Of a DNA stretch of 64,000 nucleotides, positions 18,495 to 27,432 are shown in pieces (position 1 is the stretch's first letter; each line of letters opens with the position of its first letter). The stretch lies in assembly GCA_020726285.1 (NCBI GenBank), contig DYSW01000001.1:62001-126000 (forward strand), written 5' to 3'. The notes below the pieces were generated by a model, which saw only the letters and a program-made list of their open reading frames with translations, was not told where the DNA came from and made no database searches. The stretch comes from Melioribacter roseus. Its GTDB lineage: Bacteria; Bacteroidota; Ignavibacteria; Ignavibacteriales; Melioribacteraceae. Made by a program: the position numbers and the translations under genes.

Positions 18495-18791
18495 ATGGGA
18501 ATACAACCTATTGACCAAAAAAAACTAACAGAGAACACTGCAAATGTTTATGAAGCAGTAATTATTGCTTCAAAGAAAGCAAAAATTATTAATAACGAAA
18601 GAAAAAAAGAATACGATGAATTAAAATCTACTGTCGTTTCTTATGATGATGAATTTGACGAAAGAGTGAGCCCAGAATTAAAACAACACGCACTTGAAGT
18701 TGAAAAAAAAATGAAACCACACGTTCAGGCTTTACACGAGCTAATAAATGGAGAAATTTCTTTTAGATATAAGACTGAAGCAATCGAATAA
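18495..18791 (+). CDS. rpoZ: DNA-directed RNA polymerase omega subunit (Rpb6 family)
   Basis: A 98-residue protein with the omega/Rpb6 core: NVYEAVIIASKKAKIIN followed by a short charged helix, and a C-terminal extension of about 50 residues. Omega supports assembly and stability of the beta' subunit. Placement 10 bp after gmk with an AGAGGA ribosome site is the classical gmk-rpoZ pair. Sequence is diverged from E. coli RpoZ, as in other Bacteroidota. Confidence 0.85.
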   Translation: MGIQPIDQKKLTENTANVYEAVIIASKKAKIINNERKKEYDELKSTVVSYDDEFDERVSPELKQHALEVEKKMKPHVQALHELINGEISFRYKTEAIE

Positions 18792-18793
18792 TT

Positions 18794-19588
18794 ATGTCGG
18801 ATTCAGTTAAAAATATTATCATAAACTCCTTAAAAGTACAAAGTGAAATATTTGGTGATGATATTTTTGATTCTGAAATACAAATTGAAATCCACAAAAA
18901 TCCATCGAAAAGAATTTTGAAAACAGAAGTTGAAGATTTGCCAAAAGCAGAAATGGAAAACTTGGAATTGGTTAAAAAAGAAGAAAATGTGATTTTACCT
19001 CAAAATACGTACGATTTTAATCACGTAAAAAGTTTGTCTGATTTTGAGCGGGAAATAAACGTTTGCCAAAATTGTGCATTAGGAAAAACACGAACCAATT
19101 TCGTGTTCGGCAAAGGAAATCCCAAAGCTGAAATAATGTTGATTGGTGAAGCGCCTGGTTCTGAAGAAGATAAATTAGGTGAACCATTTGTTGGAAAAGC
19201 TGGTAAATTGTTAACGGATATTCTAAAAGCAATAAATTTATCGCGTGAAGAAGTATTTATTGCAAATATTCTAAAATGTCGCCCGCCAAATAACCGTGAT
19301 CCACTACCTAATGAAGCTGAAACTTGTATGCCATATTTGTTGAAACAAATTGATTTAATTCAACCTAAAATGATTTTATGTCTTGGGCGAATTGCCGCTA
19401 CAACTTTACTTTCCACTACCGATTCCCTAACCAAAATGCGGGAAAAAGTGTACAAATTTCAAGGAATAACGATGATGGTAACTTATCATCCAGCCGCACT
19501 TTTGCGAAATCCTAGTTGGAAAAAATACGTTTGGGAAGATGTTCAAAAATTTATGGAAATTTACAGAAAAGAGAAAGCAAATGCCTAA
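18794..19588 (+). CDS. Uracil-DNA glycosylase, family 4 (iron-sulfur type)
   Basis: A 264-residue glycosylase that would remove uracil from DNA. The core begins near residue 88 with the iron-sulfur motif C-x2-C (CQNC), continues with GEAPG and GKAGKLL, then a second cysteine pair spaced C-x15-C starting at CRPPNNRDP, and ends with HPAALLRNP. This is the family-4 layout known from Thermotoga/Archaeoglobus-type enzymes. The first ~80 residues are a low-similarity charged extension. It starts 2 bp after rpoZ and overlaps dnaB by 8 bp. Confidence 0.9.
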   Translation: MSDSVKNIIINSLKVQSEIFGDDIFDSEIQIEIHKNPSKRILKTEVEDLPKAEMENLELVKKEENVILPQNTYDFNHVKSLSDFEREINVCQNCALGKTRTNFVFGKGNPKAEIMLIGEAPGSEEDKLGEPFVGKAGKLLTDILKAINLSREEVFIANILKCRPPNNRDPLPNEAETCMPYLLKQIDLIQPKMILCLGRIAATTLLSTTDSLTKMREKVYKFQGITMMVTYHPAALLRNPSWKKYVWEDVQKFMEIYRKEKANA

Positions 19589-21011
19589 ATCAAAGTTACA
19601 AAACACAAATGTAGCAAATATATTGCAAGGTAAAGAAACTCCGAATGCTGTAAATGCCGAAAAAGAACTTCTTGCAGCAATGTTAATGGATGAAAGTGCG
19701 GTTCCAAAAGTTTTTGAAATATTAAAAGCTAAACATTTTTATGATCCTAAAAATCAGACAATTTTTGAAGCGATGACAATTCTTTTTGAAGGTTCTGACC
19801 CAATTAATATTACTACGGTTTACCATAGACTTGAAAAAATGAACAAATTGAACGAAAGTTTAAATGTTTCTTATTTAACAGAATTATCAATTTCAATAGC
19901 TTCAGCCGTAAATGCTGAAATAAACGCACGAATTGTTCTCGAAAAATGGATTTTACGGCAAATAATTGAGTCTTCATTAAATATGGCTCAGCAAGCGTAT
20001 TCATCTCAAAAAGATGTTTTTGATATTTTGGACGAAGCCGAAAGTCGCATTTTTGCAATTGCCGAAGAAGGTTTAACTGAACCGTATGTTGGAATGGATG
20101 TTGCTATTCCACGAGCTTTGGAATATATCGAATCAATTCATTCAAAAGATTTATCATCGTTCTCCGTAAAAAGTGGAATACACGATTTGGATACTTTACT
20201 CGGAGGTTTTCATAAATCTGATTTAATAATTGTAGCGGCACGTCCTTCGATGGGAAAAACTGCATTTGCTATGTCTGTTGCAAGAAATGCCGCTGTTGAT
20301 TACAATGTCCCAGTCGCAATTTTTAGTTTAGAAATGTCCACAATTCAGTTAATAACTCGATTAATTTCATCTGAAGCAAGAATTAATGTACATAATATCA
20401 GAACAGGAAAATTCAAAGCAGAAGAAGGTCCAAGAATCAGCAGAACAGTTCACAAATTACAACAAGCAAAAATATTTATTGATGATACTCCCGGGCAAAC
20501 CGTTCTTGAAATTAGAGCAAAAGCCAGAAGAATGAAAAGGGAACACAAACTTGGTTTAGTTGTAATTGATTATTTGCAATTAATGGGATCTTCAGCTCGA
20601 ATGGAAAGTAGAGAAAGGGAAATTTCAACAATTTCTCGTTCATTAAAAGGTTTAGCAAAGGAACTCGATATTCCAATAATTGCTTTGGCACAGCTAAATA
20701 GATTGGTAGATTCGCGACAAGATAAACGTCCAATGCTTTCCGATTTACGTGAATCTGGCTCAATTGAACAAGATGCTGACGTGGTAATGTTTCTAACGCG
20801 ACCTGAAGCATATGGAATTACTACTCTACCAAATGGAGAAACTTCAGAAGGTTATGCCGAAGTAATTATCGGTAAGCAAAGAAATGGTCCGATTGGAACG
20901 ATTCCAGTACAATTTTTTAAAGAATACGCACGTTTTGACAATAAATTAACAAATTATCAAATGCCAAACCAAATAGAAAGTTCAACCAATGAATTACAAG
21001 ACCCATTTTAA
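19581..21011 (+). CDS. dnaB: Replicative DNA helicase DnaB
   Basis: A 476-residue hexameric replicative helicase. The N-terminal DnaB domain (EKELLAAMLMDESAVPKVFE) is followed by a RecA-like core with Walker A ARPSMGKTAF, IFSLEMS, Walker B LVVIDYLQLM and SDLRESGSIEQDADVV. No intein is present. The ATG at 19581 lies inside the end of the glycosylase gene, preceded by AGAAAG; a longer frame starting at 19539 has weaker support. It overlaps the next gene by 23 bp. Confidence 0.97.
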   Translation: MPKSKLQNTNVANILQGKETPNAVNAEKELLAAMLMDESAVPKVFEILKAKHFYDPKNQTIFEAMTILFEGSDPINITTVYHRLEKMNKLNESLNVSYLTELSISIASAVNAEINARIVLEKWILRQIIESSLNMAQQAYSSQKDVFDILDEAESRIFAIAEEGLTEPYVGMDVAIPRALEYIESIHSKDLSSFSVKSGIHDLDTLLGGFHKSDLIIVAARPSMGKTAFAMSVARNAAVDYNVPVAIFSLEMSTIQLITRLISSEARINVHNIRTGKFKAEEGPRISRTVHKLQQAKIFIDDTPGQTVLEIRAKARRMKREHKLGLVVIDYLQLMGSSARMESREREISTISRSLKGLAKELDIPIIALAQLNRLVDSRQDKRPMLSDLRESGSIEQDADVVMFLTRPEAYGITTLPNGETSEGYAEVIIGKQRNGPIGTIPVQFFKEYARFDNKLTNYQMPNQIESSTNELQDPF

Positions 21012-21864
21012 TAAATTTCTCAAATATTTTGTTTTCTTAATTCTATTCAGTAGTGAATTTTCAGCACAAACATTTCTTTATCCCCCAAAAGATTCTGTTT
21101 ACCTAAAAGAGTTTTTTGATGTTGCAAAAAAAGAAAATTGGAAAGAAAAATCTAAATCTGAAATTTTTACACTTTTTGCAAAATCTGTAATTGGTTTTGA
21201 TTACTATGCAAAAACTCTAGATTCTCTTGATGAAAACAAACTTGTAACCACTTTATCTGGTTACGATTGCTATACTTTGCTTGAAAACGGACTCGCACTT
21301 GCAATGACGGTTAAAGATGAAAATCCTACTCAAAATAAGTTTTTTGAGAATATCAAAACCATTCGTTATCGTAATGGTATTTTAGAAGATTTTTCATCAC
21401 GATTGCATTATTTTTCCGATTGGATGTGGGATTTATCTCAACGTGGAATAATTAATGATATAACAAAAGAAATTGGCGGAATTAAATATGAAAAGAGTAT
21501 TTATTTGATGTCAAAAAATCCGAAATTATATAAACAATTGGAAATCGATTCTATTTTAATAAAGAAAATTATGTTTTTCGAAAAAATTATCTCTGAACGA
21601 GAAAAATTTTATATTCCAGAAGATTCACTTTTTACTTATGAATCCAAAATTAATTCAGGCGATATAATTGGAATAACTTCAGTTTATAATGGACTAGATA
21701 TAACTCACGTTGGACTTGCAATCCGCCAAGAAGATGGTAGAATTTATTTTTTACACGCTCCAAAAGTTGGCGAAAAAGTGCAAATTTCGAAAAATACACT
21801 ACCAGAATACATTAAACTTCATAAAACGCAAACCGGTGTTATGGTTGCTCGAATTTTAGATTAA
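20989..21864 (+). CDS. DUF1460 family N-acetylmuramoyl-L-alanine amidase-like protein, secreted
   Basis: A 291-residue protein with a signal peptide (hydrophobic stretch YFVFLILFSS, cleavage near SAQ). The mature part matches DUF1460: a Cys in LSGYDCYTLLEN, a late His in DITHVGLAI, and GDIIGI between them. These would be the Cys/His of an NlpC/P60-like hydrolase fold; Bacteroidota homologues cleave peptidoglycan. Acts in the periplasm. The start lies inside the end of dnaB (23-bp overlap). Confidence 0.82.
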   Translation: MNYKTHFNKFLKYFVFLILFSSEFSAQTFLYPPKDSVYLKEFFDVAKKENWKEKSKSEIFTLFAKSVIGFDYYAKTLDSLDENKLVTTLSGYDCYTLLENGLALAMTVKDENPTQNKFFENIKTIRYRNGILEDFSSRLHYFSDWMWDLSQRGIINDITKEIGGIKYEKSIYLMSKNPKLYKQLEIDSILIKKIMFFEKIISEREKFYIPEDSLFTYESKINSGDIIGITSVYNGLDITHVGLAIRQEDGRIYFLHAPKVGEKVQISKNTLPEYIKLHKTQTGVMVARILD

Positions 21865-21890
21865 TATTTTTTCCCAAATTAGTGTTGTAA

Positions 21891-23438
21891 ATGCTTAATT
21901 ATATTTGGTTTTTACTTATTTCAGTTGGAATTATCTTTGCAATAGCAACAGATTCTTCTGATATTGCAAATAATAAATATGGAAGTCAGCAAGTTGTAGC
22001 TTGCAATTATCTTGATTCATCAAAAACTCACATCAAATTTATAAAATCCAAGAATTCATTCATTACCAAAATACCATCAGATTCATTGGAATATCAAATA
22101 AATTCAATCTCCAAATTGAATTTATCAATTAAAATTGATGAAAACTCCTCACATTTATTTAAGGAAATTGCTAAGTCAAATGGAACAAGTGCATTACTAA
22201 ATCTTGAAATAGTAAAAATAAAGTCAAATAACACAATCTTGGTAAAATTTCCTAAAACTTCATTTTTAGCAACAAAAGATGTTACAAATTCAGTGGTTGA
22301 ATCTTCAAAATCGGCAGTAAATATTGCACTTGGTTTAATTGGAATTATGACTTTGTGGCTTGGAATTATGAAAATTGCAGAAAAATCTGGCTTGATTTTA
22401 ACAATTTCAAAAGGAATTAAGCCGATTACAGATTTTCTTTTTCCCGAAGTTCCACAAGGTCATCCAGCACTTGCATCTATGATAATGAATATTTCTGCAA
22501 ATATGTTAGGTTTAGGAAATGCAGCAACTCCTTTTGGATTAAAAGCAATGGAAGAACTTCAAAAACTAAATCCAGAAAAGGAAACAGCTTCAAATTCAAT
22601 GTGTACTTTTCTCGCAATCAACACATCGGGACTTACATTAATTCCTGCAACAGCAATTGCAATTCGGGCAGCTCAAGGCAGTGCAAACCCAACAATTATT
22701 ATCGGAACTTCATTTATTGCCGCATTTGCCGCGACTTTTGTCGGTGTTTTTGTAGCGAAAATTTTCGAGTATTTCTCGACTAAAAAATCCAAACAAAAAA
22801 TATCATTTCCCGTTGCTTCAGTAATTAAAATATCAATGATAATTGCAATATTAATTTCAATTACCGTGTTTACAATTCAATTTATTGGCAATTATCTTTC
22901 TTCATTTTTTATAGATTTTGTTTCCATTATTTCACTTTTGGCCATCCCAATATTAATTCTATTCTTTGTAACATTTGGAATGATTAAAAATGTAAAGATT
23001 TATGAAGAATTTGTTGATGGAGCCAAAGAAGGATTTAATGTAGCAATTAGAATTATTCCTTATTTGGTTGGTATGATTGTGGCAATTTCAATTTTTAGAG
23101 CGGGCGGTGGAATGGATTTATTTGTTACAATATTTTCACCAATTACGAATTTAGTTGGATTTCCTGCCGAAGTTTTACCGATGGCGTTAATGCGTCCACT
23201 TTCAGGAAGTGGTTCTCTAGCTTTAATGTCGGAAATGATGGCGAAATATGGCGTTGATTCCTTTTTTGGTGTTCTTTCTTCAACAATAATGGGAAGTACA
23301 GAAACAACTTTTTATGTTTTAGCTGTTTATTTTGGGTCAGTTGGAATTAGAAAAACTCGTCACGCAGTTATTGCAGGAATTTCAGCAGACATTACAGGAA
23401 TTTTAACTGCTCTTTTAGTAGTAAAAATGCTGTTTTAA
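21891..23438 (+). CDS. Nucleoside-recognition (Gate) membrane protein, SpmA-SpmB fusion
   Basis: A 515-residue polytopic membrane protein. The first helix (LNYIWFLLISVGIIFAIAT) and the block starting near residue 136 (IALGLIGIMTLWLGIMKIAEKSG) match spore maturation protein A; the second half (residues ~330-515, ending ADITGILTALLVVKML) matches SpmB. Gate motifs include NISANMLGLGNAATPFG and MRPLSGSGS. Between helix 1 and the SpmA body there is an extra ~100-residue polar segment (about 30-130), probably periplasmic. SpmA/B fusions occur in non-sporulating bacteria; their transport substrate is unknown. No RBS of note. Converges with comF with a 4-bp overlap. Confidence 0.88.
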   Translation: MLNYIWFLLISVGIIFAIATDSSDIANNKYGSQQVVACNYLDSSKTHIKFIKSKNSFITKIPSDSLEYQINSISKLNLSIKIDENSSHLFKEIAKSNGTSALLNLEIVKIKSNNTILVKFPKTSFLATKDVTNSVVESSKSAVNIALGLIGIMTLWLGIMKIAEKSGLILTISKGIKPITDFLFPEVPQGHPALASMIMNISANMLGLGNAATPFGLKAMEELQKLNPEKETASNSMCTFLAINTSGLTLIPATAIAIRAAQGSANPTIIIGTSFIAAFAATFVGVFVAKIFEYFSTKKSKQKISFPVASVIKISMIIAILISITVFTIQFIGNYLSSFFIDFVSIISLLAIPILILFFVTFGMIKNVKIYEEFVDGAKEGFNVAIRIIPYLVGMIVAISIFRAGGGMDLFVTIFSPITNLVGFPAEVLPMALMRPLSGSGSLALMSEMMAKYGVDSFFGVLSSTIMGSTETTFYVLAVYFGSVGIRKTRHAVIAGISADITGILTALLVVKMLF

Positions 23439-24151
23439 TCACTTTTGTTTGCCAACAACGGAATTGCGATTGAAATCAAATAAACTGCTTTCACTTCATT
23501 TTCAAATAATTTCTTCGCAATTTCACTTGTGGTCGACCCAGTTGTTACAACATCATCCACTATTGCAAAAATTTTCCCTTTAATTTGATTATGATTTTTA
23601 ATTTTAAATGCGTTTTCCACATTCAGTTTTCTGTCGTGCAAATTTAAATGTGTTTGCGTTTCAGTGTATTTTATTCTTTTTACAAAATTATTTTTGATTT
23701 TAATTCCAGAAATTTTGCTAATCCCTTTTGAAATCCAATATGATTGATTGTAACCTCTTTCTGCTTGCTTAATTGGATGAAGCGGAACTGGAATTAGGAA
23801 ATCAATTTTGGCATCTATTAACTGCTTTCTATATTTCTCTGCAATTATTTCACCAAAAAACTCTCCTATTCTGATTTTATTTGAGTATTTCAATTTATGA
23901 ATCAGATCTTTAATTTCTTGGGATTCGTAAAAATTAAAAAGGGAATAGAAATTTGTGAAATTTAGAAAAAGTGATTTTGTGTGGAATTTGTTTTCGAGAA
24001 GTGTAGAATCAATAAATTGGAATTTAGAAAGGCAATTATTACAAATAACATTTTCAGTGGAAGAGAGTGGAATTTCGCAAACTTCACATTCTCTTCCAAT
24101 AAAAAAATCAGAAAAATCTGACCAAAATTTATTTAATCTTTTAAGCAACAC
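23435..24151 (-). CDS. comF: ComF family phosphoribosyltransferase-like protein
   Basis: A 238-residue ComF protein: an N-terminal zinc-ribbon-like CEVC...CNNC region (residues ~19-38), a central GYNQSYWISKGIS segment and the PRPP-binding loop IVDDVVTTGSTT near residue 198. ComF is required for natural DNA uptake in Bacillus and Haemophilus, probably on the cytoplasmic side; many bacteria keep it without known competence. Last gene of the leftward surE run; its start overlaps the hemerythrin stop by 11 bp. Confidence 0.92.
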   Translation of the reverse strand: MLLKRLNKFWSDFSDFFIGRECEVCEIPLSSTENVICNNCLSKFQFIDSTLLENKFHTKSLFLNFTNFYSLFNFYESQEIKDLIHKLKYSNKIRIGEFFGEIIAEKYRKQLIDAKIDFLIPVPLHPIKQAERGYNQSYWISKGISKISGIKIKNNFVKRIKYTETQTHLNLHDRKLNVENAFKIKNHNQIKGKIFAIVDDVVTTGSTTSEIAKKLFENEVKAVYLISIAIPLLANKSD

Positions 24152-24548
24152 CTTTTGACTTCAAATCATCTGCCATTGGTTTATCATGAAATTTTAAGTG
24201 ATTTATTGTCCAATCTCTGAGTAAAATTAAATATTGTGGCGTTAAATCCTTTTCCTTCTGAATAATATCATCAAGATTATCGTCAAGTATGCGGGAAAGT
24301 CTGTCGTGTTGGGCTTTGTGAGAAAAATAATTAAAAACTTTATGCTCTTTCATCAAAGCATTTTCAGTTGAAAAATGCTCATCCATCAATTTATTCAATT
24401 CTTTAAGAACTTCAACTATTTGCGAATGTTCATTTGTGCCGATTAATTTGTAAAGTTGGTTAATTTTTTCGGCAATTTGATCGTGTTGTTTGTCAACAAT
24501 CGAAATCCCCGTTGCATGCGATGTGTTCCAATGAAGAAATGTCATCAT
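24141..24548 (-). CDS. Bacteriohemerythrin
   Basis: A 135-residue four-helix di-iron protein. The ligand pattern is complete: W-x-x-x-H in the first turn, VDKQHD, HFSTENA, HKAQHDR and the final HLKFHDKPMAD. Single-domain bacteriohemerythrins bind oxygen and are thought to buffer, sense or deliver it. It begins 10 bp downstream of the vWA-like gene and overlaps comF, so it belongs to the leftward operon, although a functional link to its neighbours is not apparent. Confidence 0.93.
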   Translation of the reverse strand: MMTFLHWNTSHATGISIVDKQHDQIAEKINQLYKLIGTNEHSQIVEVLKELNKLMDEHFSTENALMKEHKVFNYFSHKAQHDRLSRILDDNLDDIIQKEKDLTPQYLILLRDWTINHLKFHDKPMADDLKSKGVA

Positions 24549-24558
24549 AAATCCTTTT

Positions 24559-26652
24559 TTATAGTAAATTCTTTCGTTTTCTTAAAAACCATTCAAAAGA
24601 AAAAGCAAAAATAACAAAAATCAGTAGAAATTCATTTGGAAAAATCCGAATGTTATTTTCAAGAATCACCAATTTCGGCTTTTGCTTTTCCGACAGATAA
24701 TCATTTATATTGAATTGGTTTAATGTTGTAAATTTTCCATTAGTTAATTGAGCTATAAGTTGTAAATAGTTGTAATTGATTGTTAAATTCTGCATCTCAA
24801 TATTTTCTTGCAAAACCAAAATTTCTAACGATTTATTTAACGAGTCATTTTCAGAAATTGCTTGAAAATTGATTGTATGTTTGCCTGGAGTTACATTTTC
24901 CAATTCAATTTGAAAATTGCCCTTTTGCTTTTCAATAATCCTGAAATTAGTTACTAAGTTATTGTCAATCAACAATTTAATTCGGTGGTTATCACTCGGT
25001 TGTTGCAATTGGTTTATCACAGAAAGATTGAAAATTACGGTTTCATTTTGTGAAATTATAGGTTTTTGAGAATTCACCATCAAACGATTTTTTTTACTAT
25101 CTGTAATTAACCATTTTGCTAGGTTACCAAAAAAAGTATCAAAATAAATCCCATTTTCTAGGGAAGATTGCATTTTCCAACGCCAAATTTCCGAAGCATA
25201 AAAATATGCTCTGTTATTTAAGTTATTTTGGGATATTTCTAAAATTGGGAATGTATTTTGTCCATTTTGCGAGTAAATCAGAATGTTTGGATTTACATTT
25301 TGCGAAAATGAATTCAAATTTACTGGCGGAAAACTTGAAAGAAAATTTTTGTTTTGTAGGTTAATTCCATCAAAAATTGGGTGATTTTGAACCGAAGTAA
25401 TTTGGACATTGGGAAAGTCTATCAATTTCTGTTTAGATGGAAAATCGTTAACGAGAGTTTGCAATTTCTGTAAATCTGTAAAATTTGTAAATTGAATAAA
25501 AGCAGATTTGTTTGCAGCAAGTTCGCTAACTTGTTTTACAATTTGATTTGAAACTTCTTTTGTTGGAAAATTTACAAAAAACATAGCGTTTGCTTCAGAA
25601 ATCAGCTTATTCTGTTCGGGAGTTAGTTGAGTTTGGTTGAATTTCACAAAAATTGAGTTTACACTTAATGTGGAATCTTTTTGCAAACTTTGTTTAATGA
25701 AAGACAAATCAAAATTTGGCGAAGATGTAATTAGCAAAATTTGTCGTTTACTTTTTTCAATTTCAATCGGTGCAAAATACAAATTGTCAGTGTAAGTTAA
25801 TTCTTCTGGAATTTTACTTATTTCGATGCTTAAATTTGAAATTCCAGCATTCTTTGGGCGAACATCAAAATTAAATTCACCAATTTCATTTGCTTGTAAG
25901 TTTACATTTTTATTGAATAATTTTTCTTTTCCTAAATTCACAAAAATTAAAAATGATTGATTTTGGTTGGAATTGTTAAAAATTCGAGCATTTATTGGGT
26001 TATTTTTATTTTGCAAAAAAGTGTGATTATGAGTTACAGAAACAATTTCGAGGTTAGTTTTTAATTTTTCATTTCCAGAAGCAATTACATTAATTTTAAT
26101 TGGAATTTCTGCAAATTCAGATTTTGGGATTTTCCCATCATTTGCAATTCCATCAGAAAAAATGAAAATATTCTCGATTTCAGTTCCATTATTTCTGAGA
26201 AATTCATAGATATTCCAAAAATTTGTACTTTTTGAACTAAAATTTGGTAAGAGATTATTTCCATTTATCGCAGATAAAGTATCGCCAAAAAAGATGAACT
26301 GATTTTCATAATTATTAAAATTTTGAAATTCAGAGATGATTTGATTTATTTTTTTTGAGATACGAGAACTATCAGAATTTACAATTGAAGCTGAATTATC
26401 AATAAAAATTAGGTTTTTTGGTTTTTGCTCAAACTGAGAAAGAAAAACAATTCTTGCATTTGCCAAAAGAATAACAATTGACGAAATTGCGATAAATCTA
26501 ATAAAAACAAGAAGATATCGTAAATTATTTGAGATTTTTGGAATTGTAAAACGATAATAATAAATCGAAAATCCTAACGAAAGCAAAATCCCAATTATTA
26601 CCCAAATTGCGTGAAAATCGAATTCAATCCAAATTTTAGAAAAATTAAACAT
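24559..26652 (-). CDS. Membrane-anchored protein with vWA-like domain
   Basis: A 697-residue membrane protein. Two N-terminal helices (about 15-33 and 44-70) are followed by a von Willebrand factor A-like domain starting NLIFIDNSAS, a D-x-S-x-S MIDAS motif, and later FIFSDGIAND. A long extracytoplasmic Ig-like/beta-rich stretch follows (Asn and Phe rich), and a single helix closes the protein (FLLIFVIFAFSFEWFLRKR). The layout resembles BatA-like or glutamine-amidotransferase-like membrane proteins common in Bacteroidota; no precise function can be given. It lies 2 bp after surE. Confidence 0.72.
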   Translation of the reverse strand: MFNFSKIWIEFDFHAIWVIIGILLSLGFSIYYYRFTIPKISNNLRYLLVFIRFIAISSIVILLANARIVFLSQFEQKPKNLIFIDNSASIVNSDSSRISKKINQIISEFQNFNNYENQFIFFGDTLSAINGNNLLPNFSSKSTNFWNIYEFLRNNGTEIENIFIFSDGIANDGKIPKSEFAEIPIKINVIASGNEKLKTNLEIVSVTHNHTFLQNKNNPINARIFNNSNQNQSFLIFVNLGKEKLFNKNVNLQANEIGEFNFDVRPKNAGISNLSIEISKIPEELTYTDNLYFAPIEIEKSKRQILLITSSPNFDLSFIKQSLQKDSTLSVNSIFVKFNQTQLTPEQNKLISEANAMFFVNFPTKEVSNQIVKQVSELAANKSAFIQFTNFTDLQKLQTLVNDFPSKQKLIDFPNVQITSVQNHPIFDGINLQNKNFLSSFPPVNLNSFSQNVNPNILIYSQNGQNTFPILEISQNNLNNRAYFYASEIWRWKMQSSLENGIYFDTFFGNLAKWLITDSKKNRLMVNSQKPIISQNETVIFNLSVINQLQQPSDNHRIKLLIDNNLVTNFRIIEKQKGNFQIELENVTPGKHTINFQAISENDSLNKSLEILVLQENIEMQNLTINYNYLQLIAQLTNGKFTTLNQFNINDYLSEKQKPKLVILENNIRIFPNEFLLIFVIFAFSFEWFLRKRKNLL

Positions 26653-26654
26653 TG

Positions 26655-27410
26655 TTAGAATTCAAAATTCTGATATTTCTCAAAAGTGGAATAATCAGTT
26701 AAATCAAAGTGAATTGGAGTTACTGAAATATATCCATTCAAATTTGCAAAATAATCGAAAGAATCGTTTTCATTTGGATGTTCAATCATCGAACCAGTTA
26801 GCCAATAATAATCTTTTCCGTAAGGGTCAATTCTTTTTTCGTAAACATCATCCCAACGCGACATACTTTGACGAGTAACTTTTATTCCTTTAATTTCATC
26901 TTTTGGCAAATTTGGGATGTTAATATTTAGCAAAGTTCCATTTGGCAAACCAATTTCTTTAACTAAATATGCAAATTTGTTTGCAATTTCAGCGGCAAAT
27001 GAAAAATCCTTTACATCATGCGAAGCAACAGAAACTGCAATTGAAGGAATGTTCATTATCGCTGCTTCACGAGCGCCAGAAACAGTTCCAGAATAAATAA
27101 CATTTATTGCGGCGTTTGAACCGTTATTAATTCCGCTAATTACTAAATCTGGTGTAATGTTAAGAATATTTCTTATCCCAATTTTCACACAATCAGCGGG
27201 AGTTCCATCAACTGCAAATCCAAAAAATGAACCTTCTCGTTCAATTTTGAAAATTCTCAATGGAATCTTCATTGTAATTGCGTGACCAACTGCACTTTGC
27301 TCGGTTAGTGGTGCAACAACATAAATATCGTGCTCCAATTGTAGTCTTTTTGCAAGTGCCATTATTCCTTTGGAATTTATTCCATCGTCGTTTATTATTA
27401 AAATTTTCAA
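26655..27410 (-). CDS. surE: 5'/3'-nucleotidase SurE
   Basis: A 251-residue metal-dependent nucleotidase. The signature N-terminal ILIINDDGINSKGI provides the paired Asp metal ligands (residues 8-9), and SGINNGSNAAINVIYSGTV carries the conserved Asn and the GT-S substrate loop. SurE dephosphorylates nucleoside monophosphates and contributes to stationary-phase survival in E. coli. First gene of the leftward run, divergent from the methyltransferase whose likely start is only 22 bp away. Confidence 0.96.
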   Translation of the reverse strand: MKILIINDDGINSKGIMALAKRLQLEHDIYVVAPLTEQSAVGHAITMKIPLRIFKIEREGSFFGFAVDGTPADCVKIGIRNILNITPDLVISGINNGSNAAINVIYSGTVSGAREAAIMNIPSIAVSVASHDVKDFSFAAEIANKFAYLVKEIGLPNGTLLNINIPNLPKDEIKGIKVTRQSMSRWDDVYEKRIDPYGKDYYWLTGSMIEHPNENDSFDYFANLNGYISVTPIHFDLTDYSTFEKYQNFEF

Positions 27411-27432
27411 AATTTCCTCAAAGAATTATAAA

